Shown here: piece after piece, positions 35,785 through 46,867 of the stretch | Position numbering within the stretch: position 1 is the stretch's first letter | How the letters are laid out: every line of letters starts with the position of its first letter | NCBI RefSeq assembly: GCF_020921035.1 | Contig: NC_063151.1 | Span: 20,900,934-20,964,933 of the forward strand | From: Rhodamnia argentea | Lineage: Eukaryota; Streptophyta; Magnoliopsida; Myrtales; Myrtaceae | Direction: 5' to 3' | Length of the DNA stretch: 64,000 nt | Made by a program: the position numbers and the translations under genes | Notes under the pieces: generated by a model | Told to the model about the DNA's origin: nothing | The model's database searches: none | Seen by the model: only the letters and a program-made list of their open reading frames with translations

Positions 35785-36560
35785 AGGTGTGTTTGTTTCA
35801 GTGTAAATATTTCCCAGGAATTGATTTTCGGACTTTCACTCGTTTCGTTTGTCGAAAATGACTTAGTTAACGGAAAATACTTTCCGGTTAACAGAAGATT
35901 CATGTATAAAATTGGGAAAGTAAATCTGTAAATTTAAAGATGTGAAAACATTTTTCGGAATTGCCCATCTTGAATATTTTAATGTTTTATATTTTTTACA
36001 TTTTGTGTTCTATATTTTATACTTATATTTTACATTTTATATTTATATTTTGATATTTTAATTTTTTTCCTCCTTCACCAGTAGCTGGGCCCGAGAGGCT
36101 ACGATGGCAGCAACGCCCCACGCACGTGGGCTAGAGAGCTCAAGGCTTGCCCGACATAGGTGAGGTCGAGGCTTGCGAGCTCGAGGCTCGCCGGTGGTCG
36201 GCGAGCTCGAGGTTAGCGAGAGGCCGACGAGCTTGAGGCTCACTCGTTATAGGCAAGCTTGAGCTTGCTCGTGGCCGCCACCGGCTATGGAGGGAGAAAG
36301 AAAAAGAGAGAGAAAGAAAGAAAGAAAGAAAATAAAAATAAAAATAAAAATAAAATAATAAGCAATTTAGAATTTAGAATTTTTTTTATTATGCGATAAA
36401 TTCATGAAATTGAAATAATTTTTCCAATGAGATCCATACACCAGAAAAATTCTGTGGTTACATATCACAAAAAATAGGAAAACTATTCCTTTTTCTGAAA
36501 AATGATTTCTAGAAAAACATTTTCTTTAATCATGAAGTTTTCCCTCAACCAAATGCACTC
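35785..36560. mobile_element. Tourist-like foldback element, TSD TAA
   Basis: Ends AGGTGTGTTTGTTTCAG and (reverse complement) GAGTGCATTTGGTTGAG; flanked by TAA at 35782-35784 and 36561-36563. Interior at 36080-36290 is GC-rich with repeated GAGCTCGAGGCTCGCC phrases, followed by a GAAA/AAAAT purine run at 36297-36358. No transposase. Confidence 0.65.
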
Positions 36561-36771
36561 TAAGTTTCAATTTTTTTTTAATGAGGCAAGCATTTGATTT
36601 AGCTGTGGTTTTTACAGGTATAAATATTTTTGTATGGCACCCTTACCAAAAAAAAAAAAATATTTTTGTATGGCACGTTTAATTGTACAGGCCAATGAGC
36701 AGGAGTGCACTTTTAAAATCGCTTGAGAAGGTGAGCTCGTCGAGCTATGCAAAAAGGGAACTGGACGTTTA

Positions 36772-37015
36772 GACTCTATTTATTTCACGAAAAATAAATA
36801 ATTTAAAAGATATTTTCCTAAAAATGATCGCTTGTATCACTCGCAATACTTAATCAATGAAAAATGTTTTCATTATCGATAACAATTTATGCCCGAAATA
36901 TTTTCCTACACGATATAATTATTTTTCATTTGTTCATTTTTGCAAGAGATACAAGTGATTATTTTTTCAAAAAATATTTTTCAAAATATTTATTTTTCAC
37001 GAAACTAACACAGCC
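36772..37015. mobile_element. Palindromic Tourist-like MITE, 244 bp, TSD TTA
   Basis: Nearly the whole element can fold back: left GACTCTATTTATTTCACGAA, right (reverse complement) GGCTGTGTTAGTTTCGTGAA. Flanked by TTA at 36769-36771 and 37016-37018. The central phrase ATCGATAACAATTTATG is shared with 46622-46867. Confidence 0.75.
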
Positions 37016-37327
37016 TTAAATCTAATACGTGGAGTGAATGAGACAATAAAGTTCAGTATGAATGAGTGTTGACGCCTAAATTTTGATTAATCTATTTTTT
37101 GCATAAAAATTATAAAAAATCATCTCACATATTTATTTTTAGCGTACATTGCATTGGCATATAATCGGGCAAGCAGAACACTTAATTTAGCATGCGTCTA
37201 GACTAGGCACGGGATGGAAAAATACACCGAGAAGATTTGAAACTTCAAGGACTGTATTGCAAATACTTAAAATTTCGGGACCTGTATTGCAAATACTTGG
37301 AACTTCAGGGACTGTATTGCAAATACC

Positions 37328-37545
37328 AAAAGAAGATGATGAAGGGAAGATGATGAAGGGAAGATAATGAAAAGAAGATGAAGAAGGGAAGATGATGAAG
37401 GGAAGATAATGAAGGGAAGATGAAAATGGAAGGTGAAGAAATGAAGATGAAGAAGGGAAGATAAAAATGGAAGGTGAAGAAATGAAGATGAAGAAGAGAA
37501 GATGAAGATGGAAGGTGAAGAAATGAAGGTGAAGAATGAAGGATG
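37328..37545. repeat. Purine-only GAAGATGAAG minisatellite in solo LTR
   Basis: Degenerate tandem array of GAAGATGAAG/GGGAAGAT units just upstream of the LTR TATA box. The inverted copy at about 57255-57460 has the same location but a different arrangement of units. Confidence 0.8.
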
Positions 37546-37557
37546 AAGAACTTTGCC

Positions 37558-37564
37558 TATAAAA
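37558..37564 (+). promoter_or_regulatory. LTR TATA box
   Basis: TATAAAA in a context (TTGCCTATAAAAGAG) almost identical in the other solo LTR (reverse strand near 57240-57250). Confidence 0.6.
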
Positions 37565-38517
37565 GAGAGAGCTCTTGAGAAGAGTTTTGAGGAGGGGGAA
37601 GTGGAAGAGAATTGAGAGAGAGAGTAGAAAAGAATTGAGAGAGTTTTTTAGGAAGAGTGGAAGAGAATTGAGAGAGTTTTGAGAGAGTTTTTGAGAGGAA
37701 TTTTTAGAGAGGAAAAAGAGAGTTCTTGAGAAAAATTAGAAGAGAAAATTCGAGAGTGAAGAAAAGTGTTTTAGTCGAGCATCATCTTCGACGAGTCCCG
37801 ACACATATTTCGCCCCTCGCAACCCAACAACGCCATTGCTTGCCATTTTCGACGACAGCCGCGTTCTTTCAGCTCCGAGATCTTGAAGGGAACTATAACG
37901 TGTATGTGAGTAAGATTTTGTGTAATAGAAGGTAATCCTTTCCATCTCGATCTACAAAAATGTAATCGTTTGGTGTGAACATTCGTTTGTTTATTTTAGA
38001 CATGCCACGTGTTCCAAATTTTAGCATTATTACATGTTAATTTATTTCTGTAAATACTCGTGATTGGCTGCGTTTTCTTTCTTTCTAAATCACCCATGGT
38101 GTATATCGTACAAAGTTCAATGTTTTACATCCGCATAAAAAAGAAGAAAAAACCAAAAAAATTGCATCTTTGAATTTCAAGTAAAATCCATCAAAATTGC
38201 CAAATCAAATATTTTTCATGAAAATGGTACCGAAAGGGCGTTAGAGAAATCTGACGTAACCAAATCCCCGAATTCAAAATCTCCGGTTCGCGGAAATAAG
38301 ATAGTTTTCTCCTGCTATTTTATTTAGGTTTCTAATCAACCTACCGAGAATGATTAGTGGCGACTCCAAATTGAAATCACATTGCATGTTAATTATTTGA
38401 ACCTTAAGTTGCGATTTGGTATGGACTTGGGAGAGTCCGAGTTAGGTTAGTTAAATAATTAACCCGATAATCCATTAGCCCGAAAATAAACTCGTTTATT
38501 TTTTGTATGTCGCGACA

Positions 38518-38696
38518 ATGAGAACTAGATATCGGCGATAGAGTTTAAGCATTCTAAATTATCAGTGCATTACTCCTTTCTATTATGAAGTACTAAATTT
38601 ATAGCTATCGAACAATTCGCCAATATATATAAATACACGCTCGAGACAAGACGAGATGAGTGCATACAATGACGCTGCAATGGTAGTAGTGAATGG
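38518..38696. other. Left flank of the Ty1-copia insertion
   Basis: 38640-38696 is the left piece of a segment paralogous to 60958-61010; its last five bases AATGG are the left target duplication of the copia element. Confidence 0.6.
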
Positions 38697-38908
38697 TGAA
38701 GAAACGCATATAGCTTTCTAGAGAAAGTTTTTTTACATTAATTCTCTGTATTTTGACATACTTATTTTACAATGCTTTAGAGTATATATACAATGAAGGG
38801 ATTGACGAGGAGAATCAATCCTAATAAATCCTCCTAATCAGGAGAAAAAATAGGAAGTAGAATAACTTGACTTTCTGCATTATCTCTTATTAACAGCTCA
38901 TGCCAACA
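38697..38908 (-). repeat. 3' LTR of the Ty1-copia element
   Basis: On the minus strand begins TGTTGGCATGAGCTG and ends TTTCTTCA; preceded by the purine tract CTTGAGAGGGAG. Partner of 43465-43674. Confidence 0.92.
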
Positions 38909-38915
38909 CTCCCTC

Positions 38916-39269
38916 TCAAGTGGGTGAAAAGATATCTTTAATGCCCAACTTAACAAGTGAGTTGGGAAAGGCCCTACTTGACAAGGCCTTAGTAAGTATG
39001 TCCGCCAATTGGTCTTTAGACTTGACAAAAGGAAACCGAACCACCTTAGCCTCTAAATTTTGCTTGACAAAATATTTGTCAACCTCAATGTGCTTAGTTT
39101 GATCATGTTGAATTGGGTTGTGGGAAATATCAATTGCTGCTCTATTATCACATAACAATCTCATCTTAAATTTTGGTGGGAAACCAATTTCTGTCATCAA
39201 CTTCTTAAGCCACAGTAGCTCACATAACCCTTTAGCCACCTCTTGAAACTCCGCCTCAACACTAGACAA
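38916..39269 (-). pseudogene. Copia RNase H domain fragment
   Basis: Frame of 117 codons with SVEAEFQEVAKGLCELLWLK, CDNRAAIDISHNP and HIEVDKYFVKQ, the conserved pattern at the end of copia pol (RNase H), and KDQLADILTKAL. It runs to just before the 3' LTR. Separated from the reverse transcriptase by stops or frameshifts. Confidence 0.9.
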
Positions 39270-39368
39270 TGCTACTACCTTCTACTTCTTGCTCCTTCCT
39301 ACAACCAAGTTTCCTCCCACAAATGTGAAATATCCCGATGTAGACCTCCTACCCGAGATGCTACCTGC

Positions 39369-40406
39369 CTAGTCCACATCCGTAAATCCCTCCACCTCAA
39401 GATGTCCATTCTTCACAAAGAATAGACCTTTTCTTGGAGCCGACTTCAAGTAGCGTGGAATTTGACTCACCGCATTCATATGATCTTCATTTAGGGAATC
39501 CATAAATTGACTCACGATGCTTACACCATATGCAACATCGGGGTGAGTATGTGACAAACAGATCAGTCTCCCTACTAACCTTTGATATCTATCCTTATTG
39601 GTCGGCACCCGCTCCGAATAGTTCCCAAGTCTATGATTCTAAACTATAGGGGTATCAGCAGGCTTACACTCCAACATTTCAACTTCAGCTAACAAGTCCA
39701 TGACATATTTTCTTTAAGACAGAAAAGAATACCTCCTTTCGATCTAGCCACTTCAATGCCCAAGAAATACTTCAACCCTCCTAGATTCTTCATCTCAAAC
39801 TCTTTTGCTAGCTTCTCTTGGAGTTTCAAAATCTCTTCACGGTCATCTCCTATGATAATCATATCATCCACATATATAATTAAGGTCGTTATCTTTCCTT
39901 GACGTTGCTCTAGGAGCAACGCATGATCCGAGTTGCTTTGATAATACCCATATCTTCTCATTGCTAAGCTAAAGCGACCAAACCAAGCACGGAGTGATTG
40001 CTTTAACCCGTACAATGAACGTTCTAGCTTGCACACTCTGTTGGGTTGAGTGGCACAACAATACCCCAGGTGGAACTTTCATGTAGATTTCTTCCTCCAA
40101 ATCCCCATGAAGAAATGCATTCTTCACATCAAACCGATACAACGGCTAGTCTGTATTTGCTGCAAGAGACAACAAAACCCTCACAGTATTAAGCTTCTCT
40201 ACGGGGGAAAACGTCTCTTGGTAGTCTACACCATAAGTTTGTGTATATCCTTTTGCTACGAGCTGTGCCTTGTATCTTTCAATGGAGTCATCTGCTTTGT
40301 ATTTGATAGTAAAAACCCACTTACACCCCACTGCTCTCTTCCCCTTTGGTAACATTATAAGTCTCCAAGTCTTGTTTTTCCGTAATGCTTCAATCTCCTC
40401 TTTCAT
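39369..40406 (-). pseudogene. Copia reverse transcriptase, broken into three frames
   Basis: Three consecutive minus frames: 40406-40146 ([41 protein letters not shown]), 40036-39689 ([16 protein letters not shown], the catalytic YVDDM, FLGIEV) and 39608-39369 (RLVGRLICLSHTHPDVAYGV). This is the normal order of the RVT_2 domain. Breaks between 40146 and 40036 and near 39689 show frameshifts or stops, so no active enzyme can be made. Confidence 0.92.
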
Positions 40407-40429
40407 TGCCTAGACCCACTTGGGATCCC

Positions 40430-42137
40430 TCAAAGCCTCCTGCACCCACCAAGAACTCGGGTTGCAGAAACATTTGATACGAACGCCTTCAATGATTCTG
40501 ACAATCTCCTTGTCGAAACATAATTTGCAATAGGGTACTTTGATTTCCGTTCCTCCACGTCTTTTGAGTATCGATTAGGGTGCATGCCATGATTGTGCCT
40601 GTCTGGTAATTTATATCCAACAACCACATCGGAATCATGACAAGAGTTAGGTGTGGTAGGAGATCTTACCTTAGGAGTATCCTCGGGAGAATGGTTGGGT
40701 ACTGAAGATGGGACAATTTGAAGAGAGGGCTGTTCTTGAGGCTGTTCGTGTGCACCGTGTACCAGTGCAAACTGCTGATCACCTTCTATTGGAATGTGAA
40801 TATCCTCTTGCGCAACTCCAACTCCTGCCGTCGGCCTTGTCATGGCCTGATTCACTACATTATTTTATCGACGGCAACACTACTGGGCTATGTCATGAGT
40901 CGGACCCGGTCCAAGCCATCGCCAAAACACCACCCTCCCACCAATTTTCCCTTTCTCGATGTAGCTCCCCCTGAAAGGGATAATTGGTGTCAGGCTAGAA
41001 GAATTTGGACTCAACAAATGTCACATCCATAGTGACATGTGTTTTGTTACTGACCAGGTTGTAGCAACGATAGCCCTTCTCGTGGGTTCCATAGCCAATA
41101 AAAATACAACGCATAGTACAAGGATCAAGCTTGGTTCGTTGGTTCTTGTGAAGATGAACATAGGCTACACATTCGAACACTTTAGGAGGAAATGTCAAGA
41201 CCGAGGGAAGAGAAACATGTTCTAAAGAGCTTGCAGTGGGGTCTGAAATTTTAGCACACGAGAGGGCATCCGGTTCATTAAGTGGACTGTAGTAACAATG
41301 GCAGCATCCCAAAAACAATTGGGAATATGATCACCCACCAAAAGACCTCAAGCTGTCTCAAGAATATGGCGGTTCTTCCTTTCTGCGACGCGAGGGGTCC
41401 GGGTGCACGATGTCTCATGGAAGGCCATGTTCTTGAAAGTAAGTTGTGAGATATTGATTAACATATTCGGGGCCATTATCGGTACGAAGGACGTGTGGTT
41501 GGGCTACAAATTGTGTTGCAACCATGCGGTGGAACACATGAAATATTTTAGAGACGTCATCCTTGTGCCTCATAAAATACAACCATGTCATCCATGTACA
41601 GCCATCCACAAAAGTCACAAACTAGCGAATTCCCGAGAGGGTGGTAATGGGTGAAGCACCCTACACATCAGAGTGGATTAATGAAATAGGTGTTGCACTT
41701 TTATTGAAACTCAATGGAAAAGAAACATGATGACTCTTTGCCAAGATGCATGTTTCACACTTGGACTACGGAATCGATATACTATTGAACAACCTGGGAA
41801 ATAAGTGCTTCAAATATCCAAAAGATTGGTGCCCTAATAGATAGTGCCATAGCCAGATGTCTTTCTCTTTACGAGTAGATTGACTATGGGTGTGATTCAC
41901 TCTGCTAGTGTTAAAATCATCTATGTAGTACAGCCCCTCCCTCTTAGTACCACGTCCAATAATCTCATTCGTGAGAATATCCTGAAATAAACAAAAATTA
42001 GGATACATAAGAACACTGCAATTTAATTCATCAGTAATCTGCCCAACAAACAGCAGTCGGTTAGGTAAAGAAGGCACGAGTAAAGCATGAGATAAGGATA
42101 AGGAAGGCACAAGAATGACACTTCCAACCCCGGTCAT
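40430..42137 (-). pseudogene. Copia integrase region, several stops
   Basis: Contains the pre-integrase block IWLWHYLLGHQSFGYLKHLF (42137-41766), the integrase core with TFVDGCTWMTWLYF and LRTDNGPEYVNQ (41618-41415), the C-terminal part with ECVAYVHLHKNQRTKLDPC (41318-40995) and the integrase-RT linker (40855-40430). An in-frame TAG replaces the expected Trp of the conserved His-Ser-Asp-Val-Trp motif near 41660. Confidence 0.9.
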
Positions 42138-42159
42138 AGGGTAGCTATAGCCATTTGCG

Positions 42160-43425
42160 TTATAGATTCTTTGTCAACGCGGAGTGGTATAGCACTTGAG
42201 GTCACCTGGATTGGGTGTTATGTGATCGGTAGCGCCAGAATCAACAATCCACCCATTGCCCTCACCCTAATAAGTATTGACAAAAGCACAACTGTATTTA
42301 CCTTCAGAAGCAGAGACAAAAGTACTAGTGGAGTCTACCTGTGGAACCAAGGAGAGAGGTGACTCCGTATTTGCCAACGACGCCTCTCCTTTGCCCCTAA
42401 ACGTTGCAATTTCAGTCTTTTTCTTGGCTTGAAAATCTTTCCACCAATCGGGTTACCCATGTAACTTGAAACAGGTCTCCTTGGTATGTTTAGGATTCCC
42501 ACAATGGGTGCATCCCTTTGCAGGTTGTAGGTTGTGCTTCAAATCCGCGTTGGACCTGCCCCCTCCTGTCGTAGCACCCGTGGAGGCCATCTGTAGAGTC
42601 TGTGGTTCTAGGCTGCCCTCAAGAAACCGCTAGCCATCTTGCCACCAAGTGACACCATTGCAGTAGCAGCAGGAGCGTTCGTGTTAATCAACATCACAGC
42701 TGGACGCACAACCTCCCGCTGGACTCATGCGCATGCTTGTTCAACCATGGGAAATGGTTGCATCTATAAGACATCCGCCCTGACCTTGTCAAGTCGATCA
42801 TCAAGACCATTAAGGAATGTGTAGACACAATCTTCTTGGACGGCCATATTGTAGCACTCGATATCAGTGGGACATGGGGGTTAGGACGGCGAAAATCAAT
42901 CTCCCGCTAGAGTCCTTAAAGATCATTGTAGTATTTTTCGATAGGGCCTCTTGCTTGCTTCAGCCGAGTTACGCGGCGCTTCAAATTATACATCTGGGAG
43001 GCATCGTTGCCGTCAAAAAAATGTGGTAGCCACCAAATCCCAAACTACTTTTGCGATTGGGAATCAGAAAAAATTGCCAGTCAACGCTGGGTCCATGGAG
43101 TTGATTATCCATCCTTTCACTGTAGAATCCTCATTTTTCCACTTCCGAAAGTCAGGATTGGTCGAATCAGGTTGGGGAAGATCCCCATTAATATATCTCA
43201 ACTTGTCTTTGCTTGAGATCTTCATTTCGACAACTTGTTGCTGCCATTCAACTTGATAGCGATGGGTGGGGCGATGGGTGGGGCCGGTGCCTCAACTGGA
43301 GAAGGCGGCGCATGATGCTGGGTCAGAAGTTGCTTCATCGCCATTGTCAGATCTTCAAGGATCGCCATTGCCAAAGAGTTCTCACCGGTTGATTGTGGGA
43401 GAGTTAAATCAGTTCGTTCAGCCAC
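42160..43425 (-). pseudogene. Copia gag and protease remnants
   Basis: Gag starts near MAERTDLTLPQSTGENSLAM (43425). A CCHC zinc knuckle C-x2-C-x4-H-x4-C is readable at about 42475-42515 (CTHCGNPKHTKETC), and the aspartic protease signature WIVDSGATDH at about 42225-42262. Frames between are broken by stops. Confidence 0.88.
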
Positions 43426-43452
43426 GGTGAGATCAGGTCCTAGGGTCGAGTT

Positions 43453-43464
43453 GCTATGATACCA
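43453..43464 (-). other. Primer-binding site (initiator Met tRNA)
   Basis: Minus strand TGGTATCATAGC directly follows the 5' LTR; it differs by one base from TGGTATCAGAGC, the complement of the plant initiator tRNA 3' end. Confidence 0.85.
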
Positions 43465-43674
43465 TGAAGAAACACATATAGCTTTCTGGAGAAAGCTTTT
43501 TTATATTCTGTTTATTTTTTGCATACTTATTTTACAATGCTTTAGCGTATATATGTACAATGAAGGGATTGACGAAGAGAGTCAACCCTAACAATCCTCC
43601 TAACCATGAGACAAAATAGGAAGTAAACTAACTTAGATGCCTACATTATCTCTAATTGACAGCTCATGCCAACA
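43465..43674 (-). repeat. 5' LTR of the Ty1-copia element
   Basis: Partner of 38697-38908; TGTTGGCATGAGCTG ... TTTCTTCA on the minus strand, ending directly at the primer site. Confidence 0.92.
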
Positions 43675-43679
43675 AAAGG

Positions 43680-43933
43680 GCCTCAACGAACACGAGTTCG
43701 TCTGCCTCTACGGCAAAGCAAATTCTCTGCCATAGCCTACTGCGTCGACTAAGATGAAACTAATCGGATCACTATGCAGTGAAGATATGTCTAAGACAGC
43801 GTGTGCGGCCAGAATAAAGCATGCGACTGCCCCGCTCGATACATTGGTACAGCGGATCCAGTGAGCAGTGATGACATCGGTGGTGCCAAATGTCGAGAAT
43901 GAGCAATGAGCGTCTGCGAGGATTGCCGCTTGG
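43680..43933. repeat. Segment paralogous to 61012-61268
   Basis: GGCCTCAACGAACACGAGTT onward matches 61012-61268 with substitutions and small indels. With 38640-38696 it forms one segment split by the copia insertion. On the minus strand both copies share a partly open frame (SDPISFILVDA in this copy), unrecognised. Confidence 0.8.
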
Positions 43934-44429
43934 AAGAGTCGACCCTAACTTTTTGGGTTTAGTAATTCATTAGCTTTTCGTTCACCTTTGATAAGGTCGA
44001 AATACTTAGTTACGATGGAGGCAGCACCGTGGTGGATACATGGAGAGGCGAGGGAGAGATGGAGGAGATAGGGTGTGGAGGTCGGTAGGCTAGCCCTCCT
44101 TCCGATCGGATTTTCTTGTATGTTTATTTAAGTTAAGTTAGTCAGAGATTACATACATGTATGCAGCACCAAACTGAAAATGGTCTAAGAGAATTTCCTC
44201 TTTATTAGAGGAGAAAAGAGAGCACTAAATTTTAATTATTCATAAATAAGTACGTTAAATAGGTGGTATTTTCATTTTTTGAAATTTTTCCTACTTCCTT
44301 CTCTTCCCTTCAAAGTTCAAACATTTTGCCAGTACGAAACCTCTCCTCCATTGACGTCAAGTTGCAAATGTGTGAGAATCCCTCCAATTTTTTTTTTTTC
44401 ATACCGTGCTCTGTTACGCCCCTATTCAA
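43934..44429. other. Intergenic, nothing recognised
   Basis: No coding or repeat family recognised. Confidence 0.35.
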
Positions 44430-45200
44430 TGTATTATCCACTTTGACCGTCCCATAATGAGTCTCATGATTTTATCGTCATTTTTCAAGAGATCACTCTC
44501 CTGGTAGTACTTGCACTAGAACGCTTAACATGAGAGTTTCAATGTGAAACTCGTTGTTGTGTCAAAAGACACCTCTTGTAAGTTATTTCAACTTTTACAG
44601 ATATAATATAGGAGCGCTCTCTTCCTGTTCGGTGCGTAATTCTATTCATTCTTGCCTCCTTCATTATTTTAGAAGCCTGTTAGGAATTGCTCCTTGTCCG
44701 AGCCCTCTCTCCCCAACAATCATTTCCCGCCCTAGTTGGACCGAGTCATTATAGGCCCATTAGATTCTACTTGGCTTGCTCCAAATCACATACACATAAC
44801 CACTGGAAGGGCCCCGTCTTTGATTTCATATTGTGACCATCTGGATTAATTTACTCAAAATATAATCCACTTTTGCCTGTTATATATTGAGCTTCACGAT
44901 TTTGTCCTTTTGAATATAAGAAGACATGTTCTAAGAGATCACCCATCTTGATAGTGCTCTACATGAGCATGCTTAGCATTCAACATTGGAGTTTCAATGC
45001 CAAACACTGTTGTTTCGTCAGAGCTAATTTTAGTTTCACTTATGTAATCCAAGAATGCTCTCTCCATGATTGGTGTGCAATTTGGTCAATTTCTGCCCCT
45101 AAACCATTCTAGAAGCTTGACGAAAGCTGCTCCTTGTCACGAACCTTTTGCATTGGTGATTTCTCGCCGCCCTTGTTGAACCGAATTACGACAGTTTCAC
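44430..45200. repeat. Diverged tandem direct duplication (about 340 bp units)
   Basis: 44440-44760 and 44850-45200 share ordered blocks: AAGAGATCAC, GAGTTTCAATG, GTTGTG/TTCGTCA, GCTCTCT, GGTGTGCAATTT/GTGCGTAATTC, TAGAAGC and GCTCCTTGTC. Overall identity looks near 60-65%. No function recognised. Confidence 0.6.
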
Positions 45201-46621
45201 CGAGTGGAGAGAATCTTCTCTAATTTACACAGGACTTTATTCTTGACTCGAAAAGGACTTTTTTTGTAGCACTTTTGGAATTTCATTAAGCACCGACGCC
45301 TTTTTTATAGGCGAAATAGTCATATTGGTTAAGTTTTATCCGGTTTGTTGACCATTATTACAATACAGTCCTTGCTGCGAAATGATCCTTGCATATTAAA
45401 AGAACAAGTTGTGATGTGAGATGTGTGGAGCAATAAATGTATTTTTCTTAGTTGATGATTGTCAATTGTTAAGTCAATTCACGTAATCAGGACGAGAGGG
45501 AAGGGAGACTGAATTATATAAGGTAGACTCCTAGAACTAATGGAGGATTTTCTTTCTCCGGATCGTGACCTGTTAGAACCCTTAAGAGTGAGGGGTTCTA
45601 GGTTCCATATATGTACCAATTGAAACTTACTTGTCCAAACATATTCCCCATTTTTTGAAACTTGAAATCTACACATCATACCTTGGAACCTGAAACTATA
45701 CAGTCACAAGTTCCAAATTCGAGTTTGGGGTCTACCCAAGTTCCACTTGTATTTCCTATCAAACTATTGCAGTGAATTATCACATTTAATTATCCATACT
45801 TGCTGCTACAATCTATTAACCACAACTCATATGTAAACACATGAATAAATATCAAACATTAAAAAAAAATCTCAATCATAACTATCACCGGAAGTGGAAG
45901 CTCAAATTAGTGTTTGTAGATTATATACTCATCATTGCACACTATGGAATATCGTAAGATTGCGCGAGGATATATCACCAAGAAAAATCCAAAAACTTGT
46001 TATAAGTTTCAGGTTTCAGATTCCACCTACTTAGAATCTAGAATTTACTCATCGAAATAGATTTTTCAATTTTTGAAACTTGAAATTTATTTTGCATACT
46101 TTGAAACCTGGAATTGGATAGATTTCTCACCGGTTCGATTTTAGGTTCAAATTATATCCTAAAGCTACACCTACTAACAGTTGCCTAATTTTTTTCACAC
46201 TTGACGCACATGCGGGTGTGGACACGTATATGGGTCGCGGTCAAACTGGTGCGGAAGTAGGCTTTCCAGGTGGACGGTGGAGACACGAAAGGATGTGTGG
46301 AATGGTGGAAAGTTGAGCAATTATCGCAGAGGCCCCTCAAAATTCTTATCACCAAGGCTCAAAGGAGAGCGAGGTTACTTTTGGCAAAGTTTGCTCTTTG
46401 GAGTCATGTGATATCGCATGTACTTTTAAGTCTATTCGGTACAGAGAAATGCACTAAAGCAGAGACGCTTGTTAAGTTAAGAGAGTGAAAGCAATAAGAA
46501 AAAGGCATCAATTTGAAGTGAACGATGTTGGGAAAGCAGCGATGGGTCAAAATCAGGTTTTTTCCGGAGGAAAAAAATTACGGAAACTTCAACGAAGCTA
46601 AGCATTGTTTTTGGATTTTAA
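45201..46621. other. Intergenic, includes a promoter-like paralogue
   Basis: 45437-45540 resembles 50474-50576 upstream of the receptor kinase gene. 45550-46140 holds repeated 'gaaacttgaaatc' and 'ggaacctg' phrases in both halves. Confidence 0.45.
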
Positions 46622-46867
46622 GATTCCGTTTGTTTCGAGAAAAATGAATAATTTTGACAAGATTTGAATAAAAATGATTGCTTGTATTTGTTGAAATAAT
46701 TGATAAATGAGAAATGTTTTCAATATCGATAACAATTTATATCTAAACACTTTTACAAATTATGAAAATACTTTTCGTTTATCATCTTTTGTAAGCGATA
46801 CAAAAGATCATCATTTTAAAGAAAATATTTTTTAAATTGTTTATTTTTTAATGAAACAAATGGAGCT
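46622..46867. mobile_element. Palindromic Tourist-like MITE, second copy
   Basis: Left GATTCCGTTTGTTTCGAGAA, right (reverse complement) GAGCTCCATTTGTTTCATTA; shares ATCGATAACAATTTAT centre and GATCATC/GATTGCTTGTAT arms with 36772-37015. No clean target duplication. Confidence 0.6.

Larger units (their letters stand above)
37067..38517 (+). mobile_element. Solo LTR, copy 1, 1451 bp, TSD ATGAG
   Basis: Starts TGTTGACGCCTAAATTTTGA and ends TATGTCGCGACA, so TG...CA. Flanked by identical ATGAG at 37062-37066 and 38518-38522. The same sequence occurs inverted at 56325-57756. Inside: four tandem units with GACTGTATTGCAAATAC (37250-37325), a purine-only GAAGATGAAG minisatellite (37328-37545), TATAAAA at 37558-37564 and a 69-codon frame at 37726-37935. 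No internal retroviral genes, so it is a solo LTR left by LTR-LTR recombination. End style suggests a Ty3-gypsy element. Confidence 0.92.
38697..43674 (-). mobile_element. Ty1-copia retrotransposon, nearly complete, inactivated
   Basis: LTRs of 212 and 210 bp at both ends (38697-38908 and 43465-43674, roughly 85% alike by eye), TG...CA ends, primer site 43464-43453, polypurine tract 38920-38909 and target duplications AATGG (38692-38696) and AAAGG (43675-43679). Minus-strand order is gag, protease, integrase, reverse transcriptase, RNase H, which is the Ty1-copia order. The coding region is broken into at least eight frames. The 5' end is on the right. Confidence 0.95.

Noticed and set aside
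37726..37935. 69-codon frame conserved in both solo LTRs (other copy 57107-56898)
   Set aside because: The similarity is explained by recent common origin of the LTRs; it spans the LTR leader and has no domain.
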